Of a stretch of 64,000 bases of DNA, positions 40,098-49,811 are shown one piece after another. Numbering within the stretch: the stretch's first letter is position 1; each line of letters begins with the position of its first letter. This stretch comes from Prasinococcaceae sp. CCMP 1430 (taxonomy: Eukaryota > Prasinodermophyta > Palmophyllophyceae > Prasinococcales > Prasinococcaceae), in NCBI GenBank assembly GCA_013416795.1, contig RQSC01001252.1, positions 23,775 through 87,774 on the forward strand. The letters run 5' to 3'. The notes under the pieces were generated by a model. The model was not told the origin of the DNA, ran no database searches, and worked only from the letters and a program-made list of their open reading frames with translations. The position numbers and the translations under genes were made by a program.

Positions 40098-40655
40098 CTG
40101 CGTGGAGAGCGCGGGAGCGCTTCGGTCAGCGCCGGGCGATGCCGGAGAGCTTGCTCGCGCGGCGCGCGCTGCCACTCTCCAGCGTGTCTATCTCTCTTCG
40201 CTCGCTCGCGTACCTGCTGCTGGTGCCAGTCTCCGCCCCTCGGCTGGCGCCCCCACGCGCCGCCGCCGCGCGCGCGCGCCGCCGCCGCTGCGCCGACNCT
40301 TTTTTGTGCGCGCGCATTTCGACGCGGAAAACGCGCCGAAAAGGCGCGGCGGAAAAAAACCGCGAGGCAGCTGGCGGTGCTGCGGGGGCGGGGCGGGTGT
40401 GAGGGGCGCCACACGGCGCGCGGCGGCGGCGCGGGCACGGGCCATGGTGCGTGTGCAGCGTGGGAGATTGCGCCTTCTTGACCCCTCCCCTCTTCACCAC
40501 CCACGGGGTTCTCTCCCTCTGTGTGCGCTCGCGGGCGCGCGCGCTCGGCGCTCGCTCGAGCGCGCTCCCGGGACCTCCGGCGCCGCGGCCGCGGCGACGC
40601 AACCCACCACACACAAAACACTGCATGTATACCCACGGGAGACTTCCATGCCAAA

Positions 40656-40671
40656 CATCAAGACGCATTCG
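40656..40671 (+). promoter_or_regulatory. Promoter-side motif CATCAAGACGCATTCG
   Basis: Variant of the CATCARAAYGCAT motif in the CSD-PPR/ISWI divergent region. Confidence 0.45.
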
Positions 40672-41027
40672 CTCGGGCGCGCGCGCGCGATCGGCCGGCC
40701 CTCGAAACACACACACACAGAGGTCTCAAAAAAATCGTATGCCTCGCCACGCGGATTCACACCCGCCTAAAAATCGTTCCAGCGCGCGCCGCTTGGCCAG
40801 GGCGCGCGGGTTTACCCGGGCTACTCATGGAGACTTTTCGCACCCCCTCAAAAATACTGCTGTGCACGTAAAAGAAAAAAAAAAGAGAAAGAGAGAGGAC
40901 GCGCCCTGGTGGCTGGTGGCCCTCCCGCCCCCGAATCCGCGGACGGACGCGCGCGCGCCGCCGCGCCTTCCGCGGTCTCGTTTCCGCCTCTCGCTCCCGG
41001 CGGGCGCGGCGGCGAAACCCGGAAACG

Positions 41028-41041
41028 TTTTTTTTTTTTTT
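41028..41041 (+). repeat. T14 homopolymer tract
   Basis: Fourteen T residues upstream of ISWI, with an A10 tract about 150 bases away, flanked by very GC-rich sequence. Confidence 0.93.
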
Positions 41042-41477
41042 GCCGGGGGGCGCGCGAGAGAGAGAGCGTCGGAACGCGCGCGCGCGCGCGCGCAGGCGAT
41101 TTGATGGCGTTTGCGAAGGGGACGGGCGGACGAATGCGCGCGCGCGCGAAAAACGCGCGGGGTGGCGCGGCGCGAGGCGAGGCGAGGGCGACGGGAGGGG
41201 GAGGGTAGGGGGAGGGGGCGACGTGGGAGGGAGGTGTTGGCGTTGGCACGCGCCGCGCCAGCGCCGGCGCCAGCGCCGCCTCTTTTTCGCGCGCTTCAAA
41301 CGCACGCGGGCGCGACTGCGGCAAGGATGGCTTCCGCGCGCCTGCCCGGCCTTGGCCTCTCGCGTGCCCGACCGCCTGCGCGCGCGCGCGCGCGCGAAGC
41401 AGGACGGGAGGCTGTGGACGCCGCGCGGCCTTGTGTCGCCGACCACCACCACCACACACGCACACGCACGCGCACGC

Positions 41478-44474
41478 ATGCATGCGGCCTCGCTGACACC
41501 GCGAGCCCACGCCCCGCAGCTCAAGTCGCCCTCCAAGGCGCAGGTGATCAAGGCGGAGAAGCGCCGCCTGCGCGAGCTCGCCAAGATGCGCAAGGTGCAC
41601 ATGGAGAAGATGCTCGCCGAGCAGAACGCTGCAGTCGCCGCGCAGTCGAGCGGCAAGCAGAAGCTGCAGTTCCTGCTCAAGCAGACGGACGTGTTCGCCA
41701 CGCTGATGAACAGCAGCCGCGCCGACGCGCTGGACGCCCGCAAGAAGAAGGGCAAGGGCAAGAAGCTGACAGAGGAGGAGGAGGATGCCGACTTCGCCAA
41801 GGAGGACACCGGGCCGATGCGCGAGACGCGCCTGACGGTGCAGCCGACCTGCATCAAGGGCGAGATGCGCGACTACCAGCTGGCCGGCCTGAACTGGCTC
41901 ATCCGCTGCTACGACCACGGCATCAATGGCATCCTCGCGGACGAGATGGGACTGGGCAAGACGCTGCAGTCCATCTCGCTGCTTGGGTACCTGCACGAGT
42001 ACCGCGGCATCACCGGCCCGCACATGGTGCTCGCGCCCAAGTCGACTCTGGGCAACTGGATCAGGGAGTTCCAGAGGTTCTGCCCCTCGCTGAAGGTGTT
42101 CAAGTTCCTCGGCAACCAGGAGGAGCGCAACGCGCTCAAGGAGAAGCACCTGCAGCCAGGCGAGTTCGACGTCGTGGTCACGTCGTACGAGATGGTCATC
42201 AGGGAGAAGAGCGCCTTCAGGAAGTTCAACTGGCGCTACATCGTCATCGACGAGGCGCACCGCATCAAGAACGAAAACAGCGTCCTCAGCAAGACGATTC
42301 GCACGTTCCACTCCAACTTCCGCTTGCTGATCACAGGCACACCACTGCAGAACAACCTCCACGAGCTGTGGGCGCTGCTCAACTTCCTGCTGCCGGACGT
42401 GTTCCGCCACGCGGACGACTTCGACGAGCTGTTCAACGTCGAGGACGGCGACCAGGCCGGCGTCGTCAAACAGCTGCACAAGGTGCTGCGCCCCTTCCTG
42501 CTGCGCCGCCTCAAAAGCGAGGTGCGCGCGGGCGTCCCGCCCAAGAAGGAGACCATCCTGAAGGTGGGCCTCAGTGAGATGCAGAAGCAGTACTACAAGT
42601 CGCTCCTGCAGAAGGACGTCAGCCTCATCAAGGGCGGCGGAGAGCGCAGCCGGCTGCTGAACATCATCATGCAGCTGCGCAAGTGCACGAACCACCCGTA
42701 CCTGTTCCAGGGCGCGGAGCCTGGCCCGCCATATATCACGGGCGAGCACCTCATTGAGAACGCGGGCAAAATGGTGCTCCTCGACCGCCTGCTGAAGCGC
42801 CTCAAGGAGAATGACAGCCGCGTGCTCATCTTCAGCCAGATGACGCGCCTGCTCGACATCCTCGAGGACTATTGCATGTACCGCGGCCACCAGTACTGCC
42901 GCATCGACGGCAACACCTCGGGCGACGACCGCGACGAGTACATCGACTCGTTCAACAAGGAGGGCTCCGAGAAGTTCATCTTCCTCCTGTCGACGCGCGC
43001 CGGCGGCCTCGGCATCAACCTCGCCTCGGCTGACATCGTCATTCTCTTCGACTCCGACTGGAACCCGCAGATGGACCTGCAGGCCATGGACCGCGCGCAC
43101 CGTATCGGGCAGAAGAAGGAGGTGCACGTGTACCGCTTCTGCACGGACGGCACGGTCGAGGAGAAGATCATCGAGAAGGCGTACAAGAAGCTCGCGCTCG
43201 ACGCTCTCGTCATCCAGCAGGGGCGCCTCGCCGATTCGCGCGCGCAGGTGAGCAAGGACGAGCTGCTGGGCATGGTGCGCTACGGCGCGGAAAAGATCTT
43301 CCAGGGCAGCGGCGCGACCATCACGGACGATGACATAGACGCCATTATCAGGAAGGGTGAATCAGACCAGGACGAGCTCACCAAGAAGATGAAGGAGTTC
43401 AGCGCGGCGGCGCAGGGTTTCAGCATGGACGGTGGCGATCTGAACGACTTCGCCAACGAGGACGCGGCGAAGAACGTCGAGGAGTTCGACGGTGAGGTCA
43501 TCAAGACGATGGTCGCTGCCAACTGGGTCGACCCGCCGAAGCGCGAGCGCAAGAAAAACTATTCAGAGGCACAGATGTTCGGCGCCATGCGCGCGACGCA
43601 GCCCAAGGGGCCCAAGGAGCTGCGCCTGCCGCGCATGCAGCAGTACTCGGACTACCAATTCTTCAACACGACGCGCCTCAAGGAGCTCTACGACAAGGAG
43701 GGCGCGTACCTGCTGTACCGCCACCAGAAGCGCCAGAAAGAGGCCGCCGCGCGCGCGGCGCGCGAGCTGGAGGCCGTGCCGACCACTGAGGTGCCCGAGG
43801 ACGAAGATGATCCCAACGCGCCTCAGCCGCTGTCGGAGGAGGAGGAGGGGGAGAAGGCGGAGCTGCTGCAGTCGGGCTTCTCCGAGTGGAGCCGCCGCGA
43901 GTATCAGGCGTTCGTGCGCGCGTGCGAGAAGCACGGCCGACACGACCACGACAACATCGCGGCCGAGCTCTCGCTGATCGAGACACAGCACCCCAAGTCC
44001 GTCGAAGATGTCAAGAAGTACGCCGCCGTGTTCTGGGAGCGGTTGCACGAGCTTTCAGACCACGAGCGCGTGCTTAAGACGATCGAGCGCGGCGAGCAGA
44101 AGATCCAGAGGAAGCTCGAAATCCAGGCGTCCATCGGCCGCAAGCTCGCTGAGTACAAAAACCCGTGGCGCGACCTCAAGCTGCAGTACGGCCAGAACAA
44201 GGGCAAGTCGTACACCGAGGATGAGGACAGGTTCATCCTGTGCATGACCCATCAGCTTGGTTATGGCGCGTTCGACGAGCTCAAGCTCGAGGTCAGGAAG
44301 AGCTGGATGTACAGGTTCGACTGGTTCGTGAAGAGCCGCACGTCGCAGGAGCTGCAGCGCCGCGTGGACACGCTGGTGCGCATTATTGAGAAGGAATTCG
44401 AGGACGCCGACAGCAAGAAGCGGAAGGGCGGCGGCGGCCAGGCGGGTGGCTCAGCGAAGAAGGTCAAGGCTTGA
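41478..44474 (+). CDS. ISWI chromatin-remodelling ATPase
   Basis: In-frame ATG 41478 gives 998 residues, no intron. AutoN region: KLQFLLKQTDVFATL. SNF2 ATPase: MRDYQLAGLNWLI, Walker A DEMGLGKT (about residue 155), DEAH box VIDEAHRIKNE, TGTPLQNN, then helicase C with FSQMTRLLDILEDY, STRAGGLGINL and DRAHRIGQKK. HAND, SANT (FSEWSRREYQAFVRACEKHGRHD) and SLIDE (SYTEDEDRFILCMTHQLGYGAFDEL) domains follow in the ISWI order, ending in a basic tail. ISWI spaces nucleosomes. A CCCCGCAG acceptor precedes CTCAAG at 41520 in the same frame, so the real start could be in an upstream exon. Codon choice is strongly biased to C/G-ending codons, as in highly expressed genes. Confidence 0.97.
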   Translation: MHAASLTPRAHAPQLKSPSKAQVIKAEKRRLRELAKMRKVHMEKMLAEQNAAVAAQSSGKQKLQFLLKQTDVFATLMNSSRADALDARKKKGKGKKLTEEEEDADFAKEDTGPMRETRLTVQPTCIKGEMRDYQLAGLNWLIRCYDHGINGILADEMGLGKTLQSISLLGYLHEYRGITGPHMVLAPKSTLGNWIREFQRFCPSLKVFKFLGNQEERNALKEKHLQPGEFDVVVTSYEMVIREKSAFRKFNWRYIVIDEAHRIKNENSVLSKTIRTFHSNFRLLITGTPLQNNLHELWALLNFLLPDVFRHADDFDELFNVEDGDQAGVVKQLHKVLRPFLLRRLKSEVRAGVPPKKETILKVGLSEMQKQYYKSLLQKDVSLIKGGGERSRLLNIIMQLRKCTNHPYLFQGAEPGPPYITGEHLIENAGKMVLLDRLLKRLKENDSRVLIFSQMTRLLDILEDYCMYRGHQYCRIDGNTSGDDRDEYIDSFNKEGSEKFIFLLSTRAGGLGINLASADIVILFDSDWNPQMDLQAMDRAHRIGQKKEVHVYRFCTDGTVEEKIIEKAYKKLALDALVIQQGRLADSRAQVSKDELLGMVRYGAEKIFQGSGATITDDDIDAIIRKGESDQDELTKKMKEFSAAAQGFSMDGGDLNDFANEDAAKNVEEFDGEVIKTMVAANWVDPPKRERKKNYSEAQMFGAMRATQPKGPKELRLPRMQQYSDYQFFNTTRLKELYDKEGAYLLYRHQKRQKEAAARAARELEAVPTTEVPEDEDDPNAPQPLSEEEEGEKAELLQSGFSEWSRREYQAFVRACEKHGRHDHDNIAAELSLIETQHPKSVEDVKKYAAVFWERLHELSDHERVLKTIERGEQKIQRKLEIQASIGRKLAEYKNPWRDLKLQYGQNKGKSYTEDEDRFILCMTHQLGYGAFDELKLEVRKSWMYRFDWFVKSRTSQELQRRVDTLVRIIEKEFEDADSKKRKGGGGQAGGSAKKVKA

Positions 44475-44885
44475 GCGCCCTGCTGACGGGTGTGATGCAC
44501 GCGCGGGGCCCGGCTTCATTCGGCTGCGGCAAGTAACCATACGGATGCCATTCTACATCTCCCCACCCACCCACCCACCTCCCTCTCCCCTACCGCACGC
44601 GCGCGCCGGCACTCGATTAGGCCGAGCACCGCCAGCACGCGCGCCAACGCATGGCGCAGCGCGGCGCGGCGCGCCGTGGCCGCCCCGGCGACGGCGACTG
44701 CCATTTCACAGCTCGCGAGCATCTCCCGGCGGCGCCTTTTCGCCACGTCAGCACCTGCGCAACCACCGCGCGCCGCCTGCGGCAACAGGGGCATCCATCG
44801 CCGTGCGCGCCCGACAGCCCACACGCGTGCGCGCGCGCGCCGCTCTGTGCGCGCGTGGGCACGCCACCCCCGTGGAAACGTGGGG

Positions 44886-47166
44886 ATGGCGAGGGGGGGC
44901 GGCGCCGTGGCGCTTGCGCTCGCGCTCGCGGTGGCGGCGAGATGCGTTGCGAGCGCCGCAGCCGCAGCCGCAGCCGCAGCCGCAGCCGCAGCCGCTAGCA
45001 GCCGAGGCGTGCGCCAGCCCGCAGCTGCGAGGGGTGTGGCTGCGGCGGCACCGCTGGAGACTGAGCGGGACTCCCAAAATCTTACCGCCAAGCACGTCGT
45101 ATTTATCCTCATGGACGACTGGGGCTCGTACGACGCGGGCTTCCGCGCGCGGCAGCTCGGGCGCGAGCCGCAGTTCGAGACGCCGCACATCGATGCGCTG
45201 CTTGGCGAGGAGCGCGCGGTGCTGCTCGAGGACTACTACGTGCAGCCGATATGCACACCCACACGGTCGACGCTGCTCTCCGGGCGCTACCAGACGCACA
45301 CAGGGCTCCAGCACGACATCATACAAAACGGTCAGGACAATGCCGTTGACCCCGACGGCAAGTTCGAGCTCTTGCCAGAGGCGATGAAAAGGGCGGGCCT
45401 CGCTACCCACATGGTTGGCAAGTGGCACATCGGCTTTGCAAGGGAGCGCTACTGCCCCTGGCGGCGGGGTTTTGACTCATTCGTAGGCTATCTCTCCGGA
45501 GCGGAGGACTACTACCTCAAGACTGCGGGTGGTGCCCTCGACTGGTGGAACGGCTCGGTGCCGTTGCGCACTCCCGAGCCGCACGCGTGCCCGTACTACC
45601 CAGGCTCGCCAGCGCACGAGGCGCACGACCAGCCGCGGAAAGACTGCGAGAACAGCTACTCGACGCAGGTCTACACTCAGGAGGTGCGAAGGCTCATACG
45701 AGCCCACCGCCACTCTGCAGAGTCTGCCACGAGTCCATCGGGCATGTTCCTGTATCTGGCGATGCAGGCGGTGCATTGGCCCATGGAGGCGCCACTGTGG
45801 GCACTGCGGCGTGTGCCCGCTGCCCTGAGCGACCCGTGGCGGCGCTACTACGCCGCCATGACCGTTGCTGCCGACGCCGCACTTGGCGAGGTGGTGGCGG
45901 AGCTCAAGGCTCAGGGCATGTGGGGCGATACGCTGCTCGTGCTCTCATCTGACAACGGCGGCATGTCGATGGGATACAATGGGCCGAATTCAACATGTGG
46001 GGGGCTGAACTATCCTTACAGGTGCGTGGCGGGGTTGCCGGGCAAGCCGGTCTTACGTGCGCCCGCGGTGGGGAAAAGGGGCTGGGACTGTGCAATTGCT
46101 GACTGACTTGCCTTCACACCAATGCGCACAACCGCGCCCATGCTCCACCCGCAGGGGTTGGAAGGACAGCCTGTGGGAGGGGGGGAGTCGCGCCATTGGC
46201 ATGGTCAAGCTCCCACAGCCAGCTCGAAGCACCGCCCGGAAGCGCACAAGTGCGAGCTCGAGCGTGAGGGCGAGCGCGAGCGCAAATATGCCGGGCAACG
46301 TGCGACCCCGCAATTCTTTGGGTGGGCTCTTCCACGTCTCAGACTATCTTCCGACGCTCTTCGCGGCGGTCGGCGGAGACACTGCAACCCTTCAATCCGA
46401 CATCGACGGCATTAATCAATGGCAGGCACTGCTGGCGGCAGCCAGCAATACTGGCGCTCGCTCCGCGCGGACGGAACTGTACGTCGCGCATGCGCGCTCC
46501 CGCCGCACTGCTGGATTCGTGCGCTCGCTCAGCTGCACCTGAGCCCCCGCACGTCGCATTGCAGCCTGGGCGTGCAGCTGACGCTCGTGACGACGACTGA
46601 CGCACCCGTGTAGCCTGCATAACATCGACCCGATTTCTGGTCCTTATGCGCGTGCTGCACTCCGCGTGGGCGACCTCAAGCTTGTCATCGAAGGACTCGG
46701 AAGGCTCGACTGGGGTTGGTGCGACATTGATGCCACGAAGGGTGGTGGGATCACTCATCCGTGCCCGATGAATGCCGCCGTCGTAGCGGCGGCCTCGGAC
46801 GCGGTCGCCGCGATGGATGGCATCGCGAGCGCAATCGCGAGCGCGAACGCGGATGCGCGAAGAGGCCCGAGCTTCGCCGCGAGTGCCGCAGCAGAGCTCG
46901 GCTGGGGCGAGCCGCTGCTGTTCAACATCTCAGCGGATCCGCGTGAAACGACTGACCTGGCAAATGACCCCGGGTATGCCAACGCCCTGTTGTACATGTT
47001 GCGCAGGCTCAGCTGGCACAACTCCACGGCTGTGAAATGTCGGTACCCCCCGGTGGAACCCACCTTCGATCCGCTGGCGACAGGTGTGCTCGGGCCCTTC
47101 CTCGCTGACGGCGACGACGACAGGGGCGGCGGCGAGCGCGGCGTGGGGGTAGCCGCGCAGACGTGA
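44886..47166 (+). CDS. Arylsulfatase B-like sulfatase (three exons)
   Basis: Exons 44886-46021, 46155-46478 and 46614-47166 join in phases 2 and 2 (670 residues). A signal peptide (VALALALAVAARCVASAAAA) runs into an Ala repeat. The sulfatase core has HVVFILMDDWGSYDAGF and the formylglycine site CTPTRSTLLSGRYQTHTGL (Cys123). MVGKWHIGF follows, then LVLSSDNGG. Junction 1 restores NYPYRGWKDSLWEGGSRAIG and junction 2 RTELLHNIDPISGPYARAALRVGDLKL, both matching ARSB/ARSI/ARSJ-type sulfatases. It probably removes sulfate from glycans in the secretory or lysosomal/vacuolar compartment or at the cell surface. An Arg/Ser/Ala-rich insert in exon 2 replaces part of the usual loop. Confidence 0.93.
44958..44997 (+). 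repeat. (GCAGCC)n repeat coding poly-alanine
   Basis: Six- to seven-unit hexamer array at the end of the sulfatase signal peptide, encoding a run of Ala. Likely length-variable. Confidence 0.85.
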
Positions 47167-47171
47167 ACGTG

Positions 47172-47184
47172 TACTGTACAATTA
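47172..47184 (+). terminator. TACTGTACAATTA between convergent genes
   Basis: Only 34 bases separate the sulfatase stop (47166) and the RING-H2 stop (47201). The interval contains TACTGTACA joined to TGTACAATT. It could serve both transcripts as a 3'-end signal. Confidence 0.4.
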
Positions 47185-47200
47185 CAACTGTTGCGAATCC

Positions 47201-48172
47201 TCAGACGATGCACACCTGTCGGCACATTGGGCATTTCATGCCACCGTGGGCGAACCACTTCATCAGGCACGGCCCGTGGAAGGCGTGCTTGCAGTTGAGC
47301 TGCTTGAGCTCGCTGCCGACGCTCGCCTCCTCGAGGCAGATGGAGCACTCCGGGAGCTCCTCGGCACCTGCCTCAACAATGACGAGCGGCAGTCGCCGCA
47401 CTGCTGAACGCGCGAAACGAAGCGCCGCCCGTGCGCGCTCCTCACCGTGCGTGCGCTCGGGTGGGACACTGCTCATGCTATGATGAGCACTCCCGCCCCC
47501 GCCAGTACTTCCACCGGCACCGCCGTGCTGCACACCGTTCGCAACACGATTTGTGAACGCGCCCACGAAGGGGCGCTGCTCCCTGCCCGGGTTGCGTGGG
47601 TCCACGTACGTGTCGCCAAAGCCTTCGTCAAAACTATGCGAATGCGCGTTGCTTCTGCCCATGCTAGCAGCGCCGCCGAAGCCCCCGCCCGCCTGGCGCC
47701 GGCGCGGCCAGCGCCCACCAGCCAGCGGCGCATCGCCCCGCGTCGCAGCATGCTCGTCCGCAGCATTGCGCCGCCGCACCGGTGCGTAACTCTCCGCGTC
47801 GCGTTGCTGCTGTTCCTGCCTCCGCCGGGTGTGCGCCACCTCTGCGCCTGCCCGCAGTACATCGCTGAGCCCGCCGCCCCACACGACCGCCGCCTCAGCG
47901 GCTGCTACCTCAGTGGGGCGCATGGGCCGCTGCGAGGGAGACGCAGCGCCGGCCGCGTCCCACTCCGCGTCAGTGTTGACCGCCGCGCCAGGCCCCACGC
48001 GCGGGCGGCGCACCGGCGCGCTCTTGAGCGCCTCATCGAGACTCAAACCCCCGAAGCCATGCTGCGCGGACTCTGCGCGGATGGCCGCGCGCACGGCTTC
48101 GAGCGCCGCCGCGTGCGCGTCCTCGTCCCGCGCCCGGGCCGACGCGGCGGCAGACGAGCCGCGCGCGCGCAA
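47201..48172 (-). CDS. RING-H2 finger E3 ligase-like protein (start unresolved)
   Basis: About 320 residues. The C-terminal RING-H2 is CSICLEEASVGSELKQLNCKHAFHGPCLMKWFAHGGMKCPMC, with the C3H2C3 pattern complete. The preceding 270 residues are disordered, rich in Arg, Gly and Ala, with one Asp/Ser/Gly patch (DEGFGDTYVDPRNPG). The RING at the extreme C-terminus suggests a ubiquitin E3 ligase of unknown substrate. The ORF opens with a non-ATG codon, so the start exon lies upstream or the protein starts at an internal Met. It ends 34 bases from the convergent sulfatase. Confidence 0.8.
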   Translation of the reverse strand: MRARGSSAAASARARDEDAHAAALEAVRAAIRAESAQHGFGGLSLDEALKSAPVRRPRVGPGAAVNTDAEWDAAGAASPSQRPMRPTEVAAAEAAVVWGGGLSDVLRAGAEVAHTRRRQEQQQRDAESYAPVRRRNAADEHAATRGDAPLAGGRWPRRRQAGGGFGGAASMGRSNAHSHSFDEGFGDTYVDPRNPGREQRPFVGAFTNRVANGVQHGGAGGSTGGGGSAHHSMSSVPPERTHGEERARAALRFARSAVRRLPLVIVEAGAEELPECSICLEEASVGSELKQLNCKHAFHGPCLMKWFAHGGMKCPMCRQVCIV

Positions 48173-49152
48173 GGTCGAGCCCGCGAGGCGAGGCGAGCGG
48201 CAGAGGGCGCGCGGGGCGGGCCCTCAGCCCACCCCTACCCTGCAGCTGCAGGCGCGCCCGCCCGGCGCCGCAGCCACGCCATGTGGCGCACCGGGCCAGC
48301 GCTCGCGCATGCGCTTTGACCTCAGAATTGAACGTGCATGCATTTTGAAGTGCGGGCTGTTGACCGAGTGTTTGTGCGGGATGCTGTTGGCAGCCGGCAG
48401 CCACAGGGCGCGCGCGGTACAGTGCGGCGCGCGCTTGGAGGGGGCTAAAGGTGAGAGCGTGGGCGGGGGGTGGCGGGCGGGGGTGAGGTGAGGGGTAGGT
48501 AGGTAGGTACAGTAGATACAAAGGGGTGGCCCGTCGCCCATGGGCGGAGGCAGTGGGGGGCCGGTATATGAAAACCTCAAGTACCCACTCAACGTTGCAA
48601 CAACGAAAGGGAGCTGGGGTACGTTTGAGAGCGGCGCGGCAGCCGCTAGCGGCCTGCGTGTGCAAGCTGCGCGTCTCCGAGCCGCTGCAGAAGGCGGCGC
48701 GCATGCGGCGCAACAAGGGCTCGTGTCCGTGGCGGCGCGTTGTGGCTGCGCATGACGCAATAGCAGGCACAGCGCGATGCAGGCACCCAGCCTCGCTCAG
48801 GAGTGATCGCCATGATGTTGATGAGTGAAGGCGCTGGCTGGTCCCTCAGAGACCGCAAACTGCGGCACAAAGGCGCTGGCTGCACTGCGAGAGCGGGCAT
48901 GACGATGCAATGCGTGGAAAGCGTGTTGTGGGCGTGTGTATGACGCGTTTTGTATTCGTTGCGCACCAGTCGACAGTGTATTCGAGTCGTAATTCGACAC
49001 CTGATGCAGTGCGCACCACTACGTGCAGTGTCCGACCGCTGACAAGAGCCGCGCTCTCTTCCTCTCTCTTTCTATCTCGCCATCTGTGACGGTCCTCGTC
49101 CTGTTGCCCCCTTCGACCTCTCCTCGGCAACGTCGCTGCGTGCTACTCTGCA
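48173..49152. other. About 1 kb without a supported gene
   Basis: Upstream of the RING-H2 gene and of the small membrane ORFs. Contains a (GTAG)n run at about 48492-48510 with GTACAGTA, and a less GC-rich stretch from about 48780 to 49080. The first exon of the small membrane ORF should lie here, but I could not identify it. Confidence 0.4.
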
Positions 49153-49326
49153 GCCGAGTGGGCGCACGCGCACCACGCGGAACTCCAGATCGCTGTGATC
49201 GGAACTGTACTCGTCGCGCTCCCAACGCTTTTGATTTTGTACGTTCGGTGGGCAACCTCGACGGACGACGACGACGACGACGGCGACAACAACAACCGGC
49301 CGGAACTTGACAAAAAGCGCGCTTGA
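49153..49326 (+). CDS. Small single-pass membrane protein, upstream copy (5' exon missing)
   Basis: In-frame segment ending TGA at 49324-49326. It reads AEWAHAHHAELQIAVIGTVLVALPTLLILYVRWATSTDDDDDD and ends with a charged tail (RPELDKKRA). CTGCAG directly before 49154 is a good splice acceptor; upstream the frame meets a stop at 49087 and no ATG, so a first exon is missing. The layout (Glu-Trp, amphipathic stretch, His-Ala-Glu-Leu-Gln, one transmembrane helix, Tyr-Val, hydrophilic tail) is repeated in the ORF that begins 18 bases later, suggesting a tandem duplicate. Function unknown. Confidence 0.5.
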   Translation, partial: AEWAHAHHAELQIAVIGTVLVALPTLLILYVRWATSTDDDDDDGDNNNRPELDKKRA

Positions 49327-49344
49327 ATAGACGATCGTACGCAA

Positions 49345-49581
49345 ATGACGCGCAGCTCTCGGTGCGACGAGGATGGGTGCGCGCCGCACTCGTCTGCGAG
49401 CTGGGGCGGCGAGTGGTGGCGCGCTATCAAGCTCCAGCACGCGTCCGAGCTCCAGGCTGCTTTCCTCGTAGGACTCGTCTGCTTGGTGCCCTTGCTTATG
49501 GTTTTCTATGTGTGGCTGGTGGCGCAGCACAAGCTGACACAAGCCAAACTCGAAGCAGCGCAGCGCAAGAAGGAGAAGTGA
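49345..49581 (+). CDS. Small single-pass membrane protein, downstream copy
   Basis: ATG 49345 to stop at 49579, 78 residues. After a Cys/Ser-rich N-terminus, GGEWWRAIKLQHASELQAA leads into one transmembrane helix (FLVGLVCLVPLLMVFYVW) and a Gln/Lys-rich tail (AQHKLTQAKLEAAQRKKEK). It starts only 18 bases after the stop codon of the similar upstream ORF, an unusually short spacing that could mean a dicistronic mRNA. I do not recognise the family; size and topology recall small respiratory-complex or ER membrane proteins, but that is not evidence of function. Confidence 0.6.
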   Translation: MTRSSRCDEDGCAPHSSASWGGEWWRAIKLQHASELQAAFLVGLVCLVPLLMVFYVWLVAQHKLTQAKLEAAQRKKEK

Positions 49582-49811
49582 CGCCTCATTCAAAGTTGCC
49601 CTGTACCAACGTTGGTCGGAGTAGGCGCACGCGCGTACGCGTAAGCTATTGTACTACTAGAGCTAGAGGGGAACCCCGGCGCCACGTGCGTACGCAGCAC
49701 CGACACTGTCGTATGTCGTAAGAATGCTTTACGGATTTATGTTCACAATCGGGCTAGGGAATCTCGTGCGATCAAGAGGGCGTGGATAAGCGAGCGCACG
49801 GGCTGGACAAC

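Larger units (their letters stand above)
40098..41477. promoter_or_regulatory. Divergent region between CSD-PPR and ISWI genes
   Basis: About 1.4 kb expected to hold both 5' exons or leaders. Features in order: N at 40298, the motif CATCAAGACGCATTCG at 40656-40671, A10 at 40875-40884, T14 at 41028-41041 and CG-alternating runs. An ATG at 41328 opens a short basic frame that is not in phase with ISWI. Confidence 0.5.
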
